Part shown: positions 20,826 through 31,325 of the stretch, one piece after another
Numbering within the stretch: position 1 is the first letter of the stretch
How the letters are laid out: each line of letters starts with the position of its first letter
Source: Lucinisca nassula
Lineage: Eukaryota > Mollusca > Bivalvia > Lucinida > Lucinidae
Assembly (NCBI GenBank): GCA_963580285.1
Contig: OY757014.1
Location: 100,628,072 to 100,692,071 of the forward strand
Direction: 5' to 3'
DNA length: 64,000 nucleotides
Program-made: the position numbers and the translations under genes
The notes under the pieces: generated by a model
Database searches by the model: none
What the model was told of the DNA's origin: nothing
What the model saw: only the letters and a program-made list of their open reading frames with translations

Positions 20826-20963
20826 GTATTCTAACGAGCACTAACGAGCACCCATAACATATACTTGGAGCAGAAATAAGAAAAATAATGTATAGCCTTG
20901 CAAACCCCAGTGTTTTCTATAAAAAGTGGGTTAAGAGAGGTGTACATTATATGGACTTGTCCA
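20826..20963 (-). mobile_element. Half of a family A element (A4)
   Basis: From TTCTAACGAGCACTAACGAG and TTGGAGCAGAAATAAGAAAA to TATATGGACTTGTCC. It is broken at the palindrome centre and again at the terminus by element D2. Confidence 0.6.
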
Positions 20964-21117
20964 TTGTGGATTTTTGAAAATATTTGAAGGTCACTGATGA
21001 GGCCTAATTGGCCGAAACTAGCTAATCTGACCCAGAAACACTCGTATGCCCCATACTATTCAGTTCTGCAGTGTATTCTTTGCTTCCAAAGGATAATCCT
21101 TTTATAGAAATGTTTTT
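20964..21117 (+). mobile_element. Hammerhead-bearing element fragment (D2)
   Basis: This fragment runs from TTGTGGATTTTTGAAAATAT through the hammerhead core to GCTTCCAAAGGATAATCC and TTTTATAGAA. It is colinear with the 3' part of D3 (40163-40310). The upstream part of the monomer is missing. Confidence 0.65.
20989..21032 (+). ncRNA. Type I hammerhead ribozyme, intact core (HHR-D2)
   Basis: Stem I GGUCA (20989-20993), core CUGAUGA, stem II GGCC-UAAUU-GGCC (21001-21013), core GAAA, stem III region CUAGCUAA, cleavage triplet AUC (site after 21027) and stem I partner UGACC (21028-21032). All core bases fit the consensus. Stem III again holds a loop-free palindrome (UAGCUA), with one symmetric C/A mismatch if dimerised. 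It is likely still capable of cleavage, but not as well formed as HHR-D1. Confidence 0.75.
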
Positions 21118-21195
21118 CAACGTGATGTTGTCCGATAGATTGTTTTCCAAATTTTACAATGATATCAATATTATATTGTATTTTAGTTCTTAAAA

Positions 21196-21485
21196 TAGGC
21201 CCGCCCAACGGGGCTTGAAGAAAAAGTTGGACTGCATGATACTTCCACCGAGCGCACACGAGTACTGGTAAACCGCTTAGAGGATCTAAGCCTGTCCAGG
21301 CAAAGAGATGCGAGTCAGACTGTCCATGCTAATAAACCCTATTGGTTTCATTGGGCAACAGGGCTTGAGATGTCATTTCATCTCAATGTCGGGTGAAAGT
21401 CCCACAAAATTGAAAGCAACGTCCCCATAATGATATATACAGTGTTGACGGGGACGTCAAACCTCAAAACAAACAAACCAGCACG
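21196..21485 (+). mobile_element. Family C SINE-like element
   Basis: A plus-strand copy with an internal deletion after GATACTTCCACC. The 3' end ACGGGGACGTCAAACCTC is followed by an (AAAC)n-like tail. Confidence 0.75.
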
Positions 21486-21729
21486 TTCCTTAAAAGCTTG
21501 AACATCACTTTTAAGCTAGCCTGGATTTGCGCAGTTTCTCTGTTAAGGCCACATAATTACAGGTTGGCTGGTAATCTGGAGTCTTAGCGTACAGAAATAA
21601 CAGGATGTTTTTCTTTATTATTCGGAAAAGCACGATTAAATCCGTTCGGCGGCTATGAAGGAAAAGTTGGTTATGTGCCTCACGTGTGATCAGCCCGCGC
21701 TAAGCGAGGCCGGGCAAGGTTGTTCCTCT

Positions 21730-21995
21730 TACATGACTGGGCCCCGCCAAGCCATTTTGGTACTTATCGCCTATGCGAGCAGCGAAGGTTCAGGCGAGCC
21801 TGCGCATCCGCGCAGTCTCGCCAGAACCTTCGCTGCTCGCTCATACAAGCAATGAAACAAGAGGAACCTTCAAACAGAAAGCCATATCCCTGACCCCTCT
21901 GAATGACATGCGCAGTTAAAATTTGTCATGATGGAATGCTCGAAGACAAATTCGCTTGGCGGTGCTCAATTGTATCAGTACTGTGAAGGTCGTTT
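21730..21995 (+). mobile_element. Repeat I with long GC-rich hairpin (copy 1)
   Basis: TTTTGGTACTTATCGCCTAT, the hairpin at 21775-21840, AAGAGGAACCTTCAAACAGA, CATATCCCTGACCCCTCTGA and ATGCTCGAAGACAAATTCGC are all repeated in the same order at 29390-29630. No open frame is preserved between copies. The ends are not defined. Confidence 0.65.
21775..21840 (+). other. 66-nt stem-loop, 29 base pairs
   Basis: The outer stem GCGAGCAGCGAAGGTTC pairs with GAACCTTCGCTGCTCGC (17 bp), the middle GGCGAG with CTCGCC (6 bp) and the inner CTGCGC with GCGCAG (6 bp), with loop ATCC. Only an A/A and a C/T mismatch separate the stems. It is conserved at 29419-29483, so it is probably a functional or replication-linked part of repeat I. 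A microRNA-like precursor is possible but unproven. Confidence 0.8.
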
Positions 21996-22017
21996 CGTTA
22001 CAAGCGACATAGGCCAT

Positions 22018-24717
22018 TATTGGGAATGAAAGTAAAAACCGGGATCAAGTTGTTCAAATATTGGGAATGAAAATAATAACAGGAATCAAGTTGTTCAATA
22101 ATTGGGAATGAAAACAAAAGCCGGGATCAAGTTGTTCAAATATTGGGAATGAAAACAAAAACCGGGATCAAGTTGTTCAAATATTTGGAATGAAAACAAA
22201 AACCGAGATCAAGTTGTTCAAATATTGGGAATGAAAACAAAAACCGGGATCAAGTTGTTCAAATATTGGGAATGGAAACAAAAACCGGGATCAAGTTGTT
22301 CAAATATTGGGAATGAAAACAAAAACCGGGATCAAGTTGTTCAAATATTGGGAATGAAAATAAAAACCGGGATCAAGTTGTTCAAATATTGGGAATGAAA
22401 ATAAAAATCGGGATCAAGTTGTTCAAATATTGGGAATGAAAGCAAAAACCGGGATCAAGTTGTCCAAATATTAGGAATGAAAATAAAAACCGGAATCAAG
22501 TTGTTCAAATATTGTGAATGATAATAAAAACCGGGACCAAGTTGTTCAAATATTGGGAATGAAAATCAAAACCGGGATCAAGTTATTCAAATATCGGGAA
22601 TGAAAATAAAAACCGGAATCAAGTTGTTCAAATATTTGGAATGAAAATAAAAACCGGGATCAAGTGGTTCAAATATTGGGAATGAAAATAAAAATCGGGA
22701 TCAAGTTCTTCAAATATTGGGAATGAAAATAAGAACCGGGATCAAGTTGTTCAAATATTGGGAATGAAAATAAAATCGGGATCAAGTTGTTCAAATATTG
22801 GGAATGAAAATAAAAACCGGGATCAAGTTGTTCAAATATTGGGAATGAAAATAAAAATCGGGATCAAGTTGTTCAAATATTGGGAATGAAAGCAAAAACC
22901 GGGATCAAGTTGTTCAAATATTAGGAATGAAAATAAAAACCGGAATCAAATTGTTCAAATATTGTGAATGGAAATAAAAACCGGGACCAAGTTGTTCAAA
23001 TATTGGAAATGAAAATCAAAACCGGGATCAAGTTATTCAAACATCGGGAATGAAAATAAAAACCGGGATCAAGTTGTTCAAATATTGGGAATGAAAATAA
23101 AAACCGGGGAGAAGTTGTTCAAATATTGGGAATGAAAAGAAAACCAGGATCTAGTTGTTAAAATATTGGGAATGAAAATAAAAACCGGGGAGAAGTTGTT
23201 CAAATATTGGGAATGAAAATAAAAATCGGGATCAAGTTGTTCAAATATTGGGAATGAAAGCAAAAACCGGGATCAAGTTGTTCAAATATTAGGAATGAAA
23301 ATAAAAACCGGAATCAAATTGTTCAAATATTGTGAATGGAAATAAAAACCGGGACCAAGTTGTTCAAATATTGGAAATGAAAATCAAAACCGGGATCAAG
23401 TTATTCAAACATCGGGAATGAAAATAAAAACCGGGATCAAGTTGTTCAAATATTGGGAATGAAAATAAAAACCGGGGAGAAGTTGTTCAAATATTGGGAA
23501 TGAAAAGAAAACCAGGATCTAGTTGTTAAAATATTGGGAATGAAAATAAAAACCGGGGAGAAGTTGTTCAAATTTTGGTAATGAAAATAAAAACCGGGGT
23601 CAAGTTGTTCAAATATTGGGAATGAAAAGAAAACCAGGATCATGTTGTTAAAATATTGGGAATGAACATAAAAACCGGGGAGAAGTTGTTCAAATATAGG
23701 GAATGAAAACAAAAACCGGGATCAAGTTGTTCAAATATTGGGAATAAAAACACAAACCGGGATCAAGTTGTTCAAATATTGGGAATGAAAATAAAAACCG
23801 GGGTCATGTTGTTCAAATATTGGGAATGAAAATAAAAACCGGGGTCAAGTTCAAATATTGGGAATGAAAACAAAAACCGGGATCAAGTTGTTTAAATATT
23901 GGGAATGAAAATAAAAACCGGGGAGAAGTTGTTCCAATATTGGAAATGAAAAGAAAAACCAGGATCAAGTTGTTCCAATATGGGAATGAAAATAAAAACC
24001 GGGATCCAGTTGTTCCAATATTTGGAATGAAAAGAAAACCAGGATCAAGTTGTTAAAATATTGGGAATGAAAATAAAAACCGGGGTTAAGTTGTTCAAAT
24101 ATTGGGAATGAAAAGAAAAACCGGGATCAAGTTGTTCAAATATTTGGAATAAAAAGAAAACCAGGATCAAGTTGTTAAAATATTGGGAATGAAAATAAAA
24201 ACCGGGGTCAAGTTGTTCAAATATTGGGAATGAAAAGAAAAACCGGGATCAAGTTGTTCAAATATTGGGAATGAAAAGAAAAACCGGGATCAAGTTGTTC
24301 AAATATTGGGAATGAAAAGAAAACCAGGATCAAGTTGTTAAAATATTGGGAATGAAAATAAAAATCGGGATCAAGTTGTTCAAATATTGGGAATGAAAGC
24401 AAAAACTGGGATCAAGTTGTTCAAATATTGGGAATGAAAATAAAAACCAGGATCAAGTTGTTAAAATATTTGGAATGAAAATAAAAACCGGGGTCAAGTT
24501 GTTCAAATATTGGGAATGAAAACAAAAACCGGGATCAAGTTGTTCAAATATTGGGAATGAAAATAAAAACCGGGATCAAGTTGTTCCAATATTGGGAATG
24601 AAAAGAAAAACCGGGGTCAAGTTGTTCAAATATTGGGAATGAAAACAAAAACCGGGATCAAGTTGTTCAAATATTTGGAATGAAAACAAAAACCGGGATC
24701 AAGTTGTTCAAATATTA
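22018..24717 (+). repeat. 41-bp minisatellite, about 66 units with higher-order repeat
   Basis: The unit is GGGAATGAAAATAAAAACCG then GGATCAAGTTGTTCAAATATT. A run of variants (AATCGGGATC, AAGCAAAAACC, ATTAGGAATG, GGAATCAAATTG, TTGTGAATG, GGGACCAAG, AAATCAAAACC, TTATTCAAACATC) recurs in the same order beginning near 22391, 22851 and 23219. The last two lie 368 bp apart, that is a nine-unit higher-order repeat. Confidence 0.95.
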
Positions 24718-24895
24718 CAGCTCCCCTGTTTCACACCTTCAAGATATAAGGTACGTGTTTGAGTTTAACGTCTAACCAACAGCTCAGCTTAAGTTTCGTA
24801 TTTCTGTTCAAAAACATAGGTGGCGAATGTCAGTAAGAACCGCCCCAATGAGGCGGCTCTGACGAGCACCCTCAAGCTACGTTGGGGCGTAAAAA
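24718..24895 (+). mobile_element. Remnant of an A/B-type hairpin element
   Basis: CATAGGTGGCGAATGTCAGT, AAGAACCGCCCCAATGAGGC and GGCTCTGACGAGCACCCTCA form the usual central palindrome (about 24817-24872). The ends are lost. Confidence 0.55.
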
Positions 24896-25075
24896 AACTT
24901 CCATAAGAAAGTGTCAGCATTGGAGATATGAAACAAAAAGAAAATCCAAGGTGGTCCCTGGAAGTAGGCAAGAAACTTGTTCATGCGATGGAAGATGCAG
25001 AAACGAGGGACAGATAAAAGAACATCTTTTTTTGAAAGCTCTATTACATGTACATATATCCATTTTTCGATTCCA

Positions 25076-25300
25076 GGACATTTGCCCCCCAGGACATTTG
25101 CCCCCCCCCCCCAATGAATTAATCTACAAATGGACATTTGCCCCCCAGTTGGAAATGCGACCCGGACATTTGCTCCCCAGAGCTTATTTTTTGGTATGGA
25201 CATCTGCCCCCCCCCCCCCCCCCCAGTGCTTATTTTACAGGTGGACAATTGCCCCCACTGCTTATTTCAGAAAGGGACATTTGCCCCCCAACCTGGCTAG
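25076..25300 (+). repeat. Irregular GGACATTTGCCCCCC repeat
   Basis: Seven occurrences of GGACATTTGCCCCCC or close variants are spaced 10-45 bp apart, several with long C-runs and TGCTTATTTT between them. The glycine- or proline-rich open frames of up to 141 codons on both strands come from the repeat. Confidence 0.75.
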
Positions 25301-25553
25301 ACAATGATATTAATTACACAGAATATAACTACATAATTTACGTTTTGGTTAAAGTTTTACAGCCCATTCAAGATCATTTCAATTTCTTCAATAATTAACC
25401 ATCAGTGTATCCAGTGTAAAAAGCACTTGAGTATAGGCGTCTGACACTGGACCCTGAGTGAGGCACAAACTCAATATATGGTTCTGTAAGAAAGTGTCAG
25501 AGACCCCATTTTTCTCATCTCAGTTATCTGTTCCTTTCGTTGTTAGCGAGGAA
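25301..25553. other. No gene recognised
   Basis: AT-rich with a TTTTACAGCCCATTCAAGAT fragment related to 12875 and 40630. Confidence 0.35.
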
Positions 25554-25838
25554 CATCACGAAAACAAGTCTATATAATTTTGACCCCCTTGAACCCCAAT
25601 TTTATATAGTAAAACTGGGGTTTACAGCGGTAAACCTTATTTTTCTTATTTCTGCTCTAAAAAGCTTGTGGGTACTCGTAAGAACCGCCTCGATGAGGCG
25701 GTTCTAACGAGTAACCACAATCTATATTTTGAGCAGAAATAAGAAAAATATCACAATTTTTTATCTTTTAATTTTCAAATTTTCATTTTTTCGGCGATAA
25801 AAGTTACAATGTATTTGTAAAGGAGTGTTTTTGTAATG
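25554..25838 (+). mobile_element. Family B hairpin element (B3)
   Basis: The left end is CATCACGAAAACAAGTC and the right end GTGTTTTTGTAATG. The interior has CCCCAATTTTATATAG/TAAAACTGGGG and a long central palindrome (about 25625-25755: CTTATTTCTGCTC ... GAGCAGAAATAAG around AACCGCCTCGATGAGGCGGTT). It is non-coding. Confidence 0.8.
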
Positions 25839-25963
25839 AAAATGTATACAACCTTTATATTAGTGCACGAATTTCCTATTGGTACAAATAGAGCTACCAA
25901 GTTTTATTCATTTTAATTGCTAAAACAATTTCATTGTTCCCCAGTGAGATATATTTTAAAGCT

Positions 25964-25983
25964 ATATATATATATATATATAG
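25964..25983 (+). repeat. (TA)n microsatellite
   Basis: A short uninterrupted TA tract. Confidence 0.9.
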
Positions 25984-26196
25984 ATGGATGTAGTTGCAAA
26001 ATGATCCTGAGCTTCGGAAGAACCAGCGAAATCTCAGATCAGCCTGTGTTTGAACCTACTAGCGTCTCAACTTTTTTCTTTCTATTTTTCTACCGACCGT
26101 CGCTATACATGTGACTGATCGTAACTTTGTAGTTGCATATTATGTTACGTGGCTTTTTTCAGCTCACCTAGCCGAAGGCTCAAAGGCGAGCTAACA

Positions 26197-26476
26197 CATC
26201 ACGAAAACACACCTATATAATTTTGACCCCCTTGAACCCCATTTTTATATAGTAAAACTAGGGTTAACAGGGGTAAACCTTATTTTTCTTATTTCTGCTC
26301 TAAAATATAGATTGTGGGTACTCGTTAGAACCGCCTCGATGAGGCGGTTCTAACGAGTAACCACAATCTATATTTTGAGCAGAAATCAGAAAAATATCAC
26401 AATTTTTCATCTTAAAATTTTCATTTTTTCAGTGATAAAGGTTACAATGTATTTGTACAGGCATGTTTTCGTAATG
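26197..26476 (+). mobile_element. Family B hairpin element (B4), best preserved copy
   Basis: The ends are CATCACGAAAACACACC and GGCATGTTTTCGTAATG. The central palindrome spans about 116 bp (26281-26396) with only a few mismatches, from TATTTTTCTTATTTCTGCTC through ACTCGTTAGAACCGCCTCGA to GAGCAGAAATCAGAAAAATA. No frame is open. This copy is the best reference for the family layout. Confidence 0.85.
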
Positions 26477-26479
26477 AGT

Positions 26480-28250
26480 ATGGCAAGGCTCCGTTTCTGT
26501 ATGTTTTCTGTCAACATTTCAAACATCTCCGAAACCACTGGTCCGATTGAAGTCAATTTCATGTAGACCATCTATGGGATGGGGAAATGAATGTTTGTTC
26601 GCGGGGTCAAGGTCATATGACCAAGATGGCCGCCATGGCCGTATAAGGTAAAAACCATTCAAAAATCGTCTGCTACGGAACCAGTGGGCCGATTGTCATG
26701 AAACTTAGTATGTAGCATTTGGGACTATGGGCCATTATAGGTTGTCCAAATGAAGACCCTCGGATGACCTTGACCTATTTACGCTAAGGTCAAATTCGGT
26801 CACATAGACTTTTGTATGGGAAAATGTCAAAACAGTGTATTTTTTTTTTTTTTTTGGGGGGGGGGGGATGTGGGGTGGGGGGGGGGGTGAATATTGCAGC
26901 CTGTGATCTGAAAAGTGGTAGATGCAGTAGGCTAAACAAGAAGATGAAATTACATGAGTATTCAATGTCAAGGTCTTTCCTTGATCATGGTCCAAGGGCC
27001 ATTCAGATATGAAAATTAAAACTTAATTTTCCACAGAAATCACTGGGCCATTTGTTACCAAATTTCATATAAAGGCTTTTAGGAAGAGATAAAGTTGAGT
27101 TTTATCACGTGACCAGATGGCCACCATACCCATATAAGGGTAAAATCCTTCAAAAATCTCCAGAACCAGAGGGCCTACTGTCATGAAACTTGATATGTAG
27201 CATTGGGGACTCGGGCATATCATAATTAGTTCAAATGACGTCGCTCGGATGACCTTGACTTATTTTACGCCAATGTCAAGTTTTGATCACGGTAAAAAGT
27301 CAAAACTGTGTATTTTTCGGAAACTATTGCAGCCAGTAATCTGAAAATTGGTAGATGCAGTAAGCTTAATGAGTGGATGAATCTGCATGGGCAATAAAGG
27401 TAAAGGTCATTCTTTGACCTCGGCCAAAGGTCATTCAGATATGAATATTAAAACGTATTTCCCCTCAGAAACAACTGGGCTATTTGCAACTAAATTTCAA
27501 ATGAAAACTTTAAGGAATGAGGAAATGCAAATCAATGAATGTGAGTTTTGTCACATGACTACTATGGCAGACATGCCCGTATAAGGTAAAACCTTTCAGA
27601 AAGCTTCTTCTCCTTAACCAATGAGCCGATTATCAATAAACTTGGTATATAGAACCGGTGACTCAAGCAAGTCATAGATTGTTCAAATGATGTTCCCTGG
27701 ATGACCTTGACCAATTTTACGCTAAGGTCACATTTCATATTGTAGGCTTTTGTGTGTGAAAAAGTCAATACCATGTTTTATTCAGAGACTGTTGCAGACT
27801 GTGATCTGAAAATAAGGGTAGATGCAGTTAGCTAAACGAGTGAATTGAACTACATGAGTATTCAAAGTCAGGGTCATTCCTTGACCTTAGCCAAAGGTCA
27901 TGCAGGTAAGAAAATTAAAACTTATTTTCCACAAGAACAATAGGGCCATTTGTAATCAAATTTCATACGAAAGCTTTGAGAAACAAGGAAATGAACTTAA
28001 TTAATATGAATTTGGTTACATGCCCAAAATGGCCGCCAGGCCCATGTAAGGTAAAAACCTTTCAAAATCTTACCTTGAAAATATGAATGTAGCATTGGGG
28101 ATTCCGGCCCATTGTAACTTATTGAAATGATGAGTCTGCGTTGACCAATGACCCATTTTGCACCAAAGTCAAATTTGGTCGATTGTGCTTTTGCATGAGA
28201 AAAACTGGTTGAAATTAATACTTTTTTAAAAAATTGCAATTGCTCATGAA
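26480..28250 (+). repeat. Long-period satellite, about 465 bp, four units
   Basis: Landmarks such as TGGCCGCCATGGCCGTATAA recur near 26626, 27115, 27561 and 28027 (periods about 490, 446 and 466). Each unit has GATGACCTTGACC, ACGCTAAGGTCAAATT, a GTAGATGCAGT stretch and GGTCATTCAGATATGA. The reverse complement of part of the unit (TTGACCTTAGCATAAAATAG, GGTCAAGGTC) occurs at 57340 and 58085. It is non-coding. Confidence 0.8.
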
Positions 28251-28342
28251 CATACAGTGAAATTCCGTTATTAAGACTACCTAAAATTGAGACAAAATCT
28301 GCTCTGAAAAGTAGAAGTAAAACAAAGATCAGGAATCGATAC

Positions 28343-28640
28343 AATTAACCTTCTCCACCCATCAAAGACACCAAAGGGAAAGAAACACAAACGTGAAGCG
28401 ACCAGACCATAATGGAAACCTAAACAAAGGAGGGCCATAAGGACAGTTACTTTCCCACAAAATGGCCAAATGGCCATCCAAAATAGAAAGACACAAGTGA
28501 TACACACAGCAAGTAACAAACAACAACATAAATAAACCGCCACAGAAGAACCGCCTTGAAACGGTCAGTGGAAAGAACTCCACGAATTCCACTGGGGGGG
28601 GGGGGGGGGGGGGGGGGGGCTTAAATCGATTTTACATGGC
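28343..28640 (-). repeat. Repeat E, partial copy 3
   Basis: The reverse complement matches the right part of E, including the CACTGACCGTTTCAAGGCGG site without a hammerhead insertion. A poly-G run (28598-28619) replaces the C-run of copy 2. Confidence 0.7.
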
Positions 28641-28885
28641 CATAATAATTATTTAGTAGCTTTCATTTATTGTTTCTTGTTTTCTGCATAAAGTGTCCTC
28701 TTGCCAGAGACAACCTTTGGGACTTTTCAAAAGTGGTCTTAAAACAACTTTTGAACAGTCTCAAATGTGGTCTTAATAGAGGAATTTTACTGTAGTTGGT
28801 GTATACAATCAGCTAAACAAGTTAATGAAGCCGCTCGAGTACCAGACGTCAACGTTAGTCATGGATACTCAGATATCAAAATATC

Positions 28886-29127
28886 CATTACGATAACGCA
28901 CCCGTGCAACATAGTGCATTTTTCACATCTCTAAAATGGCTGAAAAGCTGTGATATTTTTCTTATTTATATTGCAAACATAGGTTGTTGAGGCAGTTCTA
29001 ACGAGTACCCACAACCTATGTTTGGAGCAGAAATAAGGAAAATATTGTTTACCCACGTAAACCCCAGTTTCCTCTATATAAAGTGGGGTTTAGGGGGTCT
29101 TTATTTCACGGACTTGTTCACGTGATG
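28886..29127 (+). mobile_element. Family A hairpin element (A5), one palindrome arm lost
   Basis: The ends are CATTACGATAACGCACCCG and GGACTTGTTCACGTGATG. Half of the central palindrome is deleted (AACATAGGTTGTTGAGGCAG joins directly to TTCTAACGAGTACCC). Confidence 0.75.
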
Positions 29128-29138
29128 TTTTTTTTAAA

Positions 29139-29349
29139 CATCACGAAAACATGCCTATACAAATACATTGTAAATTTAACCGACGAAAACATGAAGTTTT
29201 AAGATGATTTCTTATTTTTGCTCAAAAATCACAATCTATATTTAAGAGCAGAAATAAGAAAAATAAGGTTTACCCCTGTAAACCCCAGTTTTACTACATA
29301 TAAGTGGAGTTCAAGGGGGTCAAAATTATATTGGCGTGTTTTCATGATG
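29139..29349 (-). mobile_element. Family B element (B5), palindrome tip lost
   Basis: The ends are CATCACGAAAACATGCC and GGCGTGTTTTCATGATG. The GAACCGCC tip of the palindrome is missing. It is separated from A5 by 11 bp, with the two CACGTGATG/CATCACG ends facing each other. Confidence 0.75.
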
Positions 29350-29389
29350 AAACAGATGGCAAATTAAGCCAAATTTACATATGGACCCC

Positions 29390-29630
29390 ATCAAGCGAAT
29401 TTGGTACTTATCGCCTATGCGAGCAGCGAAGGTTCAGGCGAGCCTGCGCATCCGCGCAGTCTCGCCAAACCTTCGCTGCTCGCTCATACAAGCAGTTAAT
29501 CAAGAGGAACCTTCAGACAGAAAGCCATATCCCTGGCCCCTCTGAATGGCTGGGCATGCGTACTTAAAATTGTCATGACGGAATGCTCGAAGACACAAAT
29601 TCGCTTGGCGGGGCTCATATGAAGCCTTTA
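29390..29630 (+). mobile_element. Repeat I with long GC-rich hairpin (copy 2)
   Basis: This is colinear with 21730-21995. The hairpin (29419-29483) lacks one base relative to copy 1 but keeps all three stems. Confidence 0.65.
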
Positions 29631-29794
29631 TGGGATGGAGAAACAAAAGTTTGTTCAAATTGTTTTGTTCACATAACCAATATGGCTGCCATGGTAAAAA
29701 ACCTCCCCGAAACCAAATGGCTCCATAAACACTCAGCACTCAGGTGAGCGGTTAAGAACCAGTGTTCCTCTTGTTATTTTAGTGCAAGTGGTTT

Positions 29795-29850
29795 TTGTGC
29801 GTGCGTGAGCGCTTGCGTGCGTGCGTGTGTGTGTCTCTGCGTGTATCTCC
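29795..29850 (+). repeat. TG/CG-rich simple repeat
   Basis: GTGCGTGCGTGAGCGCTTGC and following GTGCGTGTGTG. Confidence 0.8.
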
Positions 29851-30011
29851 TTTCTATTTTTTTTCTCTGTTTTCCGTATGTTCCTGAGCAACGTATTCTG
29901 TCGAGTTACCTTTCTCTTGATTTTACGTGCTTGTTTCTTGTTGTATGTACATGTTTAATTGTTGTTTTCTGTTATCCGATGCTTTTGATGTTCATTTCAT
30001 TATTATCGTTG

Positions 30012-30147
30012 AGTAGAAGCCTCCGTGGTGTAGTGGTAATGCTACTCGCCTTGCAAACCAGGGGTCGCTGGATCGATCCGGGCTTCTCAAGACTTTCGGA
30101 TGAGTCTTTAAACCGAGGTCACCTCTACGTATGACCTTAGCTGTTAG
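30012..30147 (+). mobile_element. tRNA-derived SINE2, copy 2
   Basis: AGAAGCCTCCGTGGTGTAGT, GGTAATGCTACTCGCC, then GGATCGATCCGGGCTTCT and GACTTTCGGATGAGTCTTTA. It is cut by a family C insertion after CCTTAGCTGTTAG. Confidence 0.75.
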
Positions 30148-30460
30148 GTTTGTTTGTTTGTTTGTTTGTTTGATTTGAGGTTTAACGTCCCGTCAACACT
30201 GTAAAGGTAATTTTGGAGACATTGCTTCCAATTTTGTGGGACTTTTACCCGACATTGAGATGAAATGACATCTCAAGCCCTCTCGCCCAATGAAACCAAC
30301 AGGGTTTAATAGCATGGACGGTCGCCTCGCACCGCGGTTCCTGGACAGGCTTTGATCCTCTAAGCGGTTTACCAGTACTAGTGTGCGGGCCGGATTCAGC
30401 TCTGCGTGGAAGCATCATGCAGCCTATATATTTCTTCAAGCCCCTATGGGCGGGGGCCCT
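30148..30460 (-). mobile_element. Family C element inserted in SINE2
   Basis: A complete minus-strand copy with (GTTT)n at its plus-strand left end. CTTAGCTGTTAG flanks it on both sides (30136-30147 and 30461-30472), a perfect 12-bp target duplication. This is clean evidence that C moves by LINE-type retrotransposition. Confidence 0.85.
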
Positions 30461-30604
30461 CTTAGCTGTTAGTAAGACACTCACTGTTATTATCGTTGCG
30501 AGCGAAAAGTGGGACCCATCGAAACCCTTAAGACTGCGCATAGCATCATGATAACATGTCCGTGAAATGAACACCCCTCTAAACGGTTCTAACTAGTACA
30601 GTTG

Positions 30605-30745
30605 TAAGTAGATAAGTTGTAGTTGCAAGTAGACAAATCACTCGCGTTACGTGCTCGTGATTTGATAAACATTTCAACTGAACTCCAGACTGTGATTTAT
30701 TCCCAACAAATCACTGCTAGAGCTGATCTATTCTTAAGTCTAATT
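30605..30745 (+). mobile_element. Foldback element J fragment (J3)
   Basis: AGTAGACAAATCACTCGCG, CGTGATTTGATAAACATTTC and CAAATCACTGCTAGAGCTGA match J1 with many changes. A preceding fragment (30552-30600) is the end of a family A element. Confidence 0.55.
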
Positions 30746-30857
30746 TGCGCGCGATTCAACTTTGTGAGTAACATCGCAGGGAAGCTTCTGGACTGTTTAG
30801 TAACATTGGGTCCATTGACAAACAATCAACCCCCTAGAAAAGCTTTTCAATTTTTCA

Positions 30858-31141
30858 CATCACGAAAACACGCCTATATAATTTTGACCCCCTTGAATCC
30901 CACTTTTATATAGTAAAACTGGGGTTTCCCGGGGTATACCTTATTTTTCTTATTTCTGCTCTAAGATATAGTTTGTGGGTACTCGTTAGAACCACCTCGA
31001 TGAGGCGGTTCTAACGAGTGCCCAAAATCTATATTTAGAGCAGAAATAAGAAAAATATTGCAATTTTTTATCATAATTTTTTTTTTTTTTTTTTAGACGA
31101 TAAAGGTGGCAATGTATTTGTATAGGCGTGTTTGCGTAATG
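30858..31141 (+). mobile_element. Family B hairpin element (B6)
   Basis: The ends are CATCACGAAAACACGCC and GGCGTGTTTGCGTAATG. A full palindrome centre lies near 30945-31060. A poly-T run replaces part of the right arm spacer. Confidence 0.8.
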
Positions 31142-31325
31142 ACATGTTCTTGTGGCTAAACATATTAAACTCGACTTAGGAAATATTGCACAATGCATGT
31201 ACTCACAGTTGGTACTAAACAAATCAAAGAGCTGAAAGCCCTCTAAGTCGGTGAAATTTACAGAGCTAGTTGTAACAATTTCTCTTTTTGATACATCTGA
31301 AACATCTGTGGTCTAAACTAGGGGT

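Noticed and set aside
22018..24717. Minus-strand open frames with SFPIFEQLDPGF-type repeats
   Set aside because: They follow the 41-bp repeat, are broken at each indel and have no start or domain.
24882..25307. 141-codon frame with APPPPP and GHLPP repeats
   Set aside because: It is generated by the GGACATTTGCCCCCC repeat and C-runs, and the opposite strand is equally open.
28277..28592. Minus-strand Leu/Phe/Cys-rich frames as membrane proteins
   Set aside because: They lie in repeat E. The corresponding frames in the other E copies (16971 and 17931) are shifted and interrupted, so no protein is conserved.
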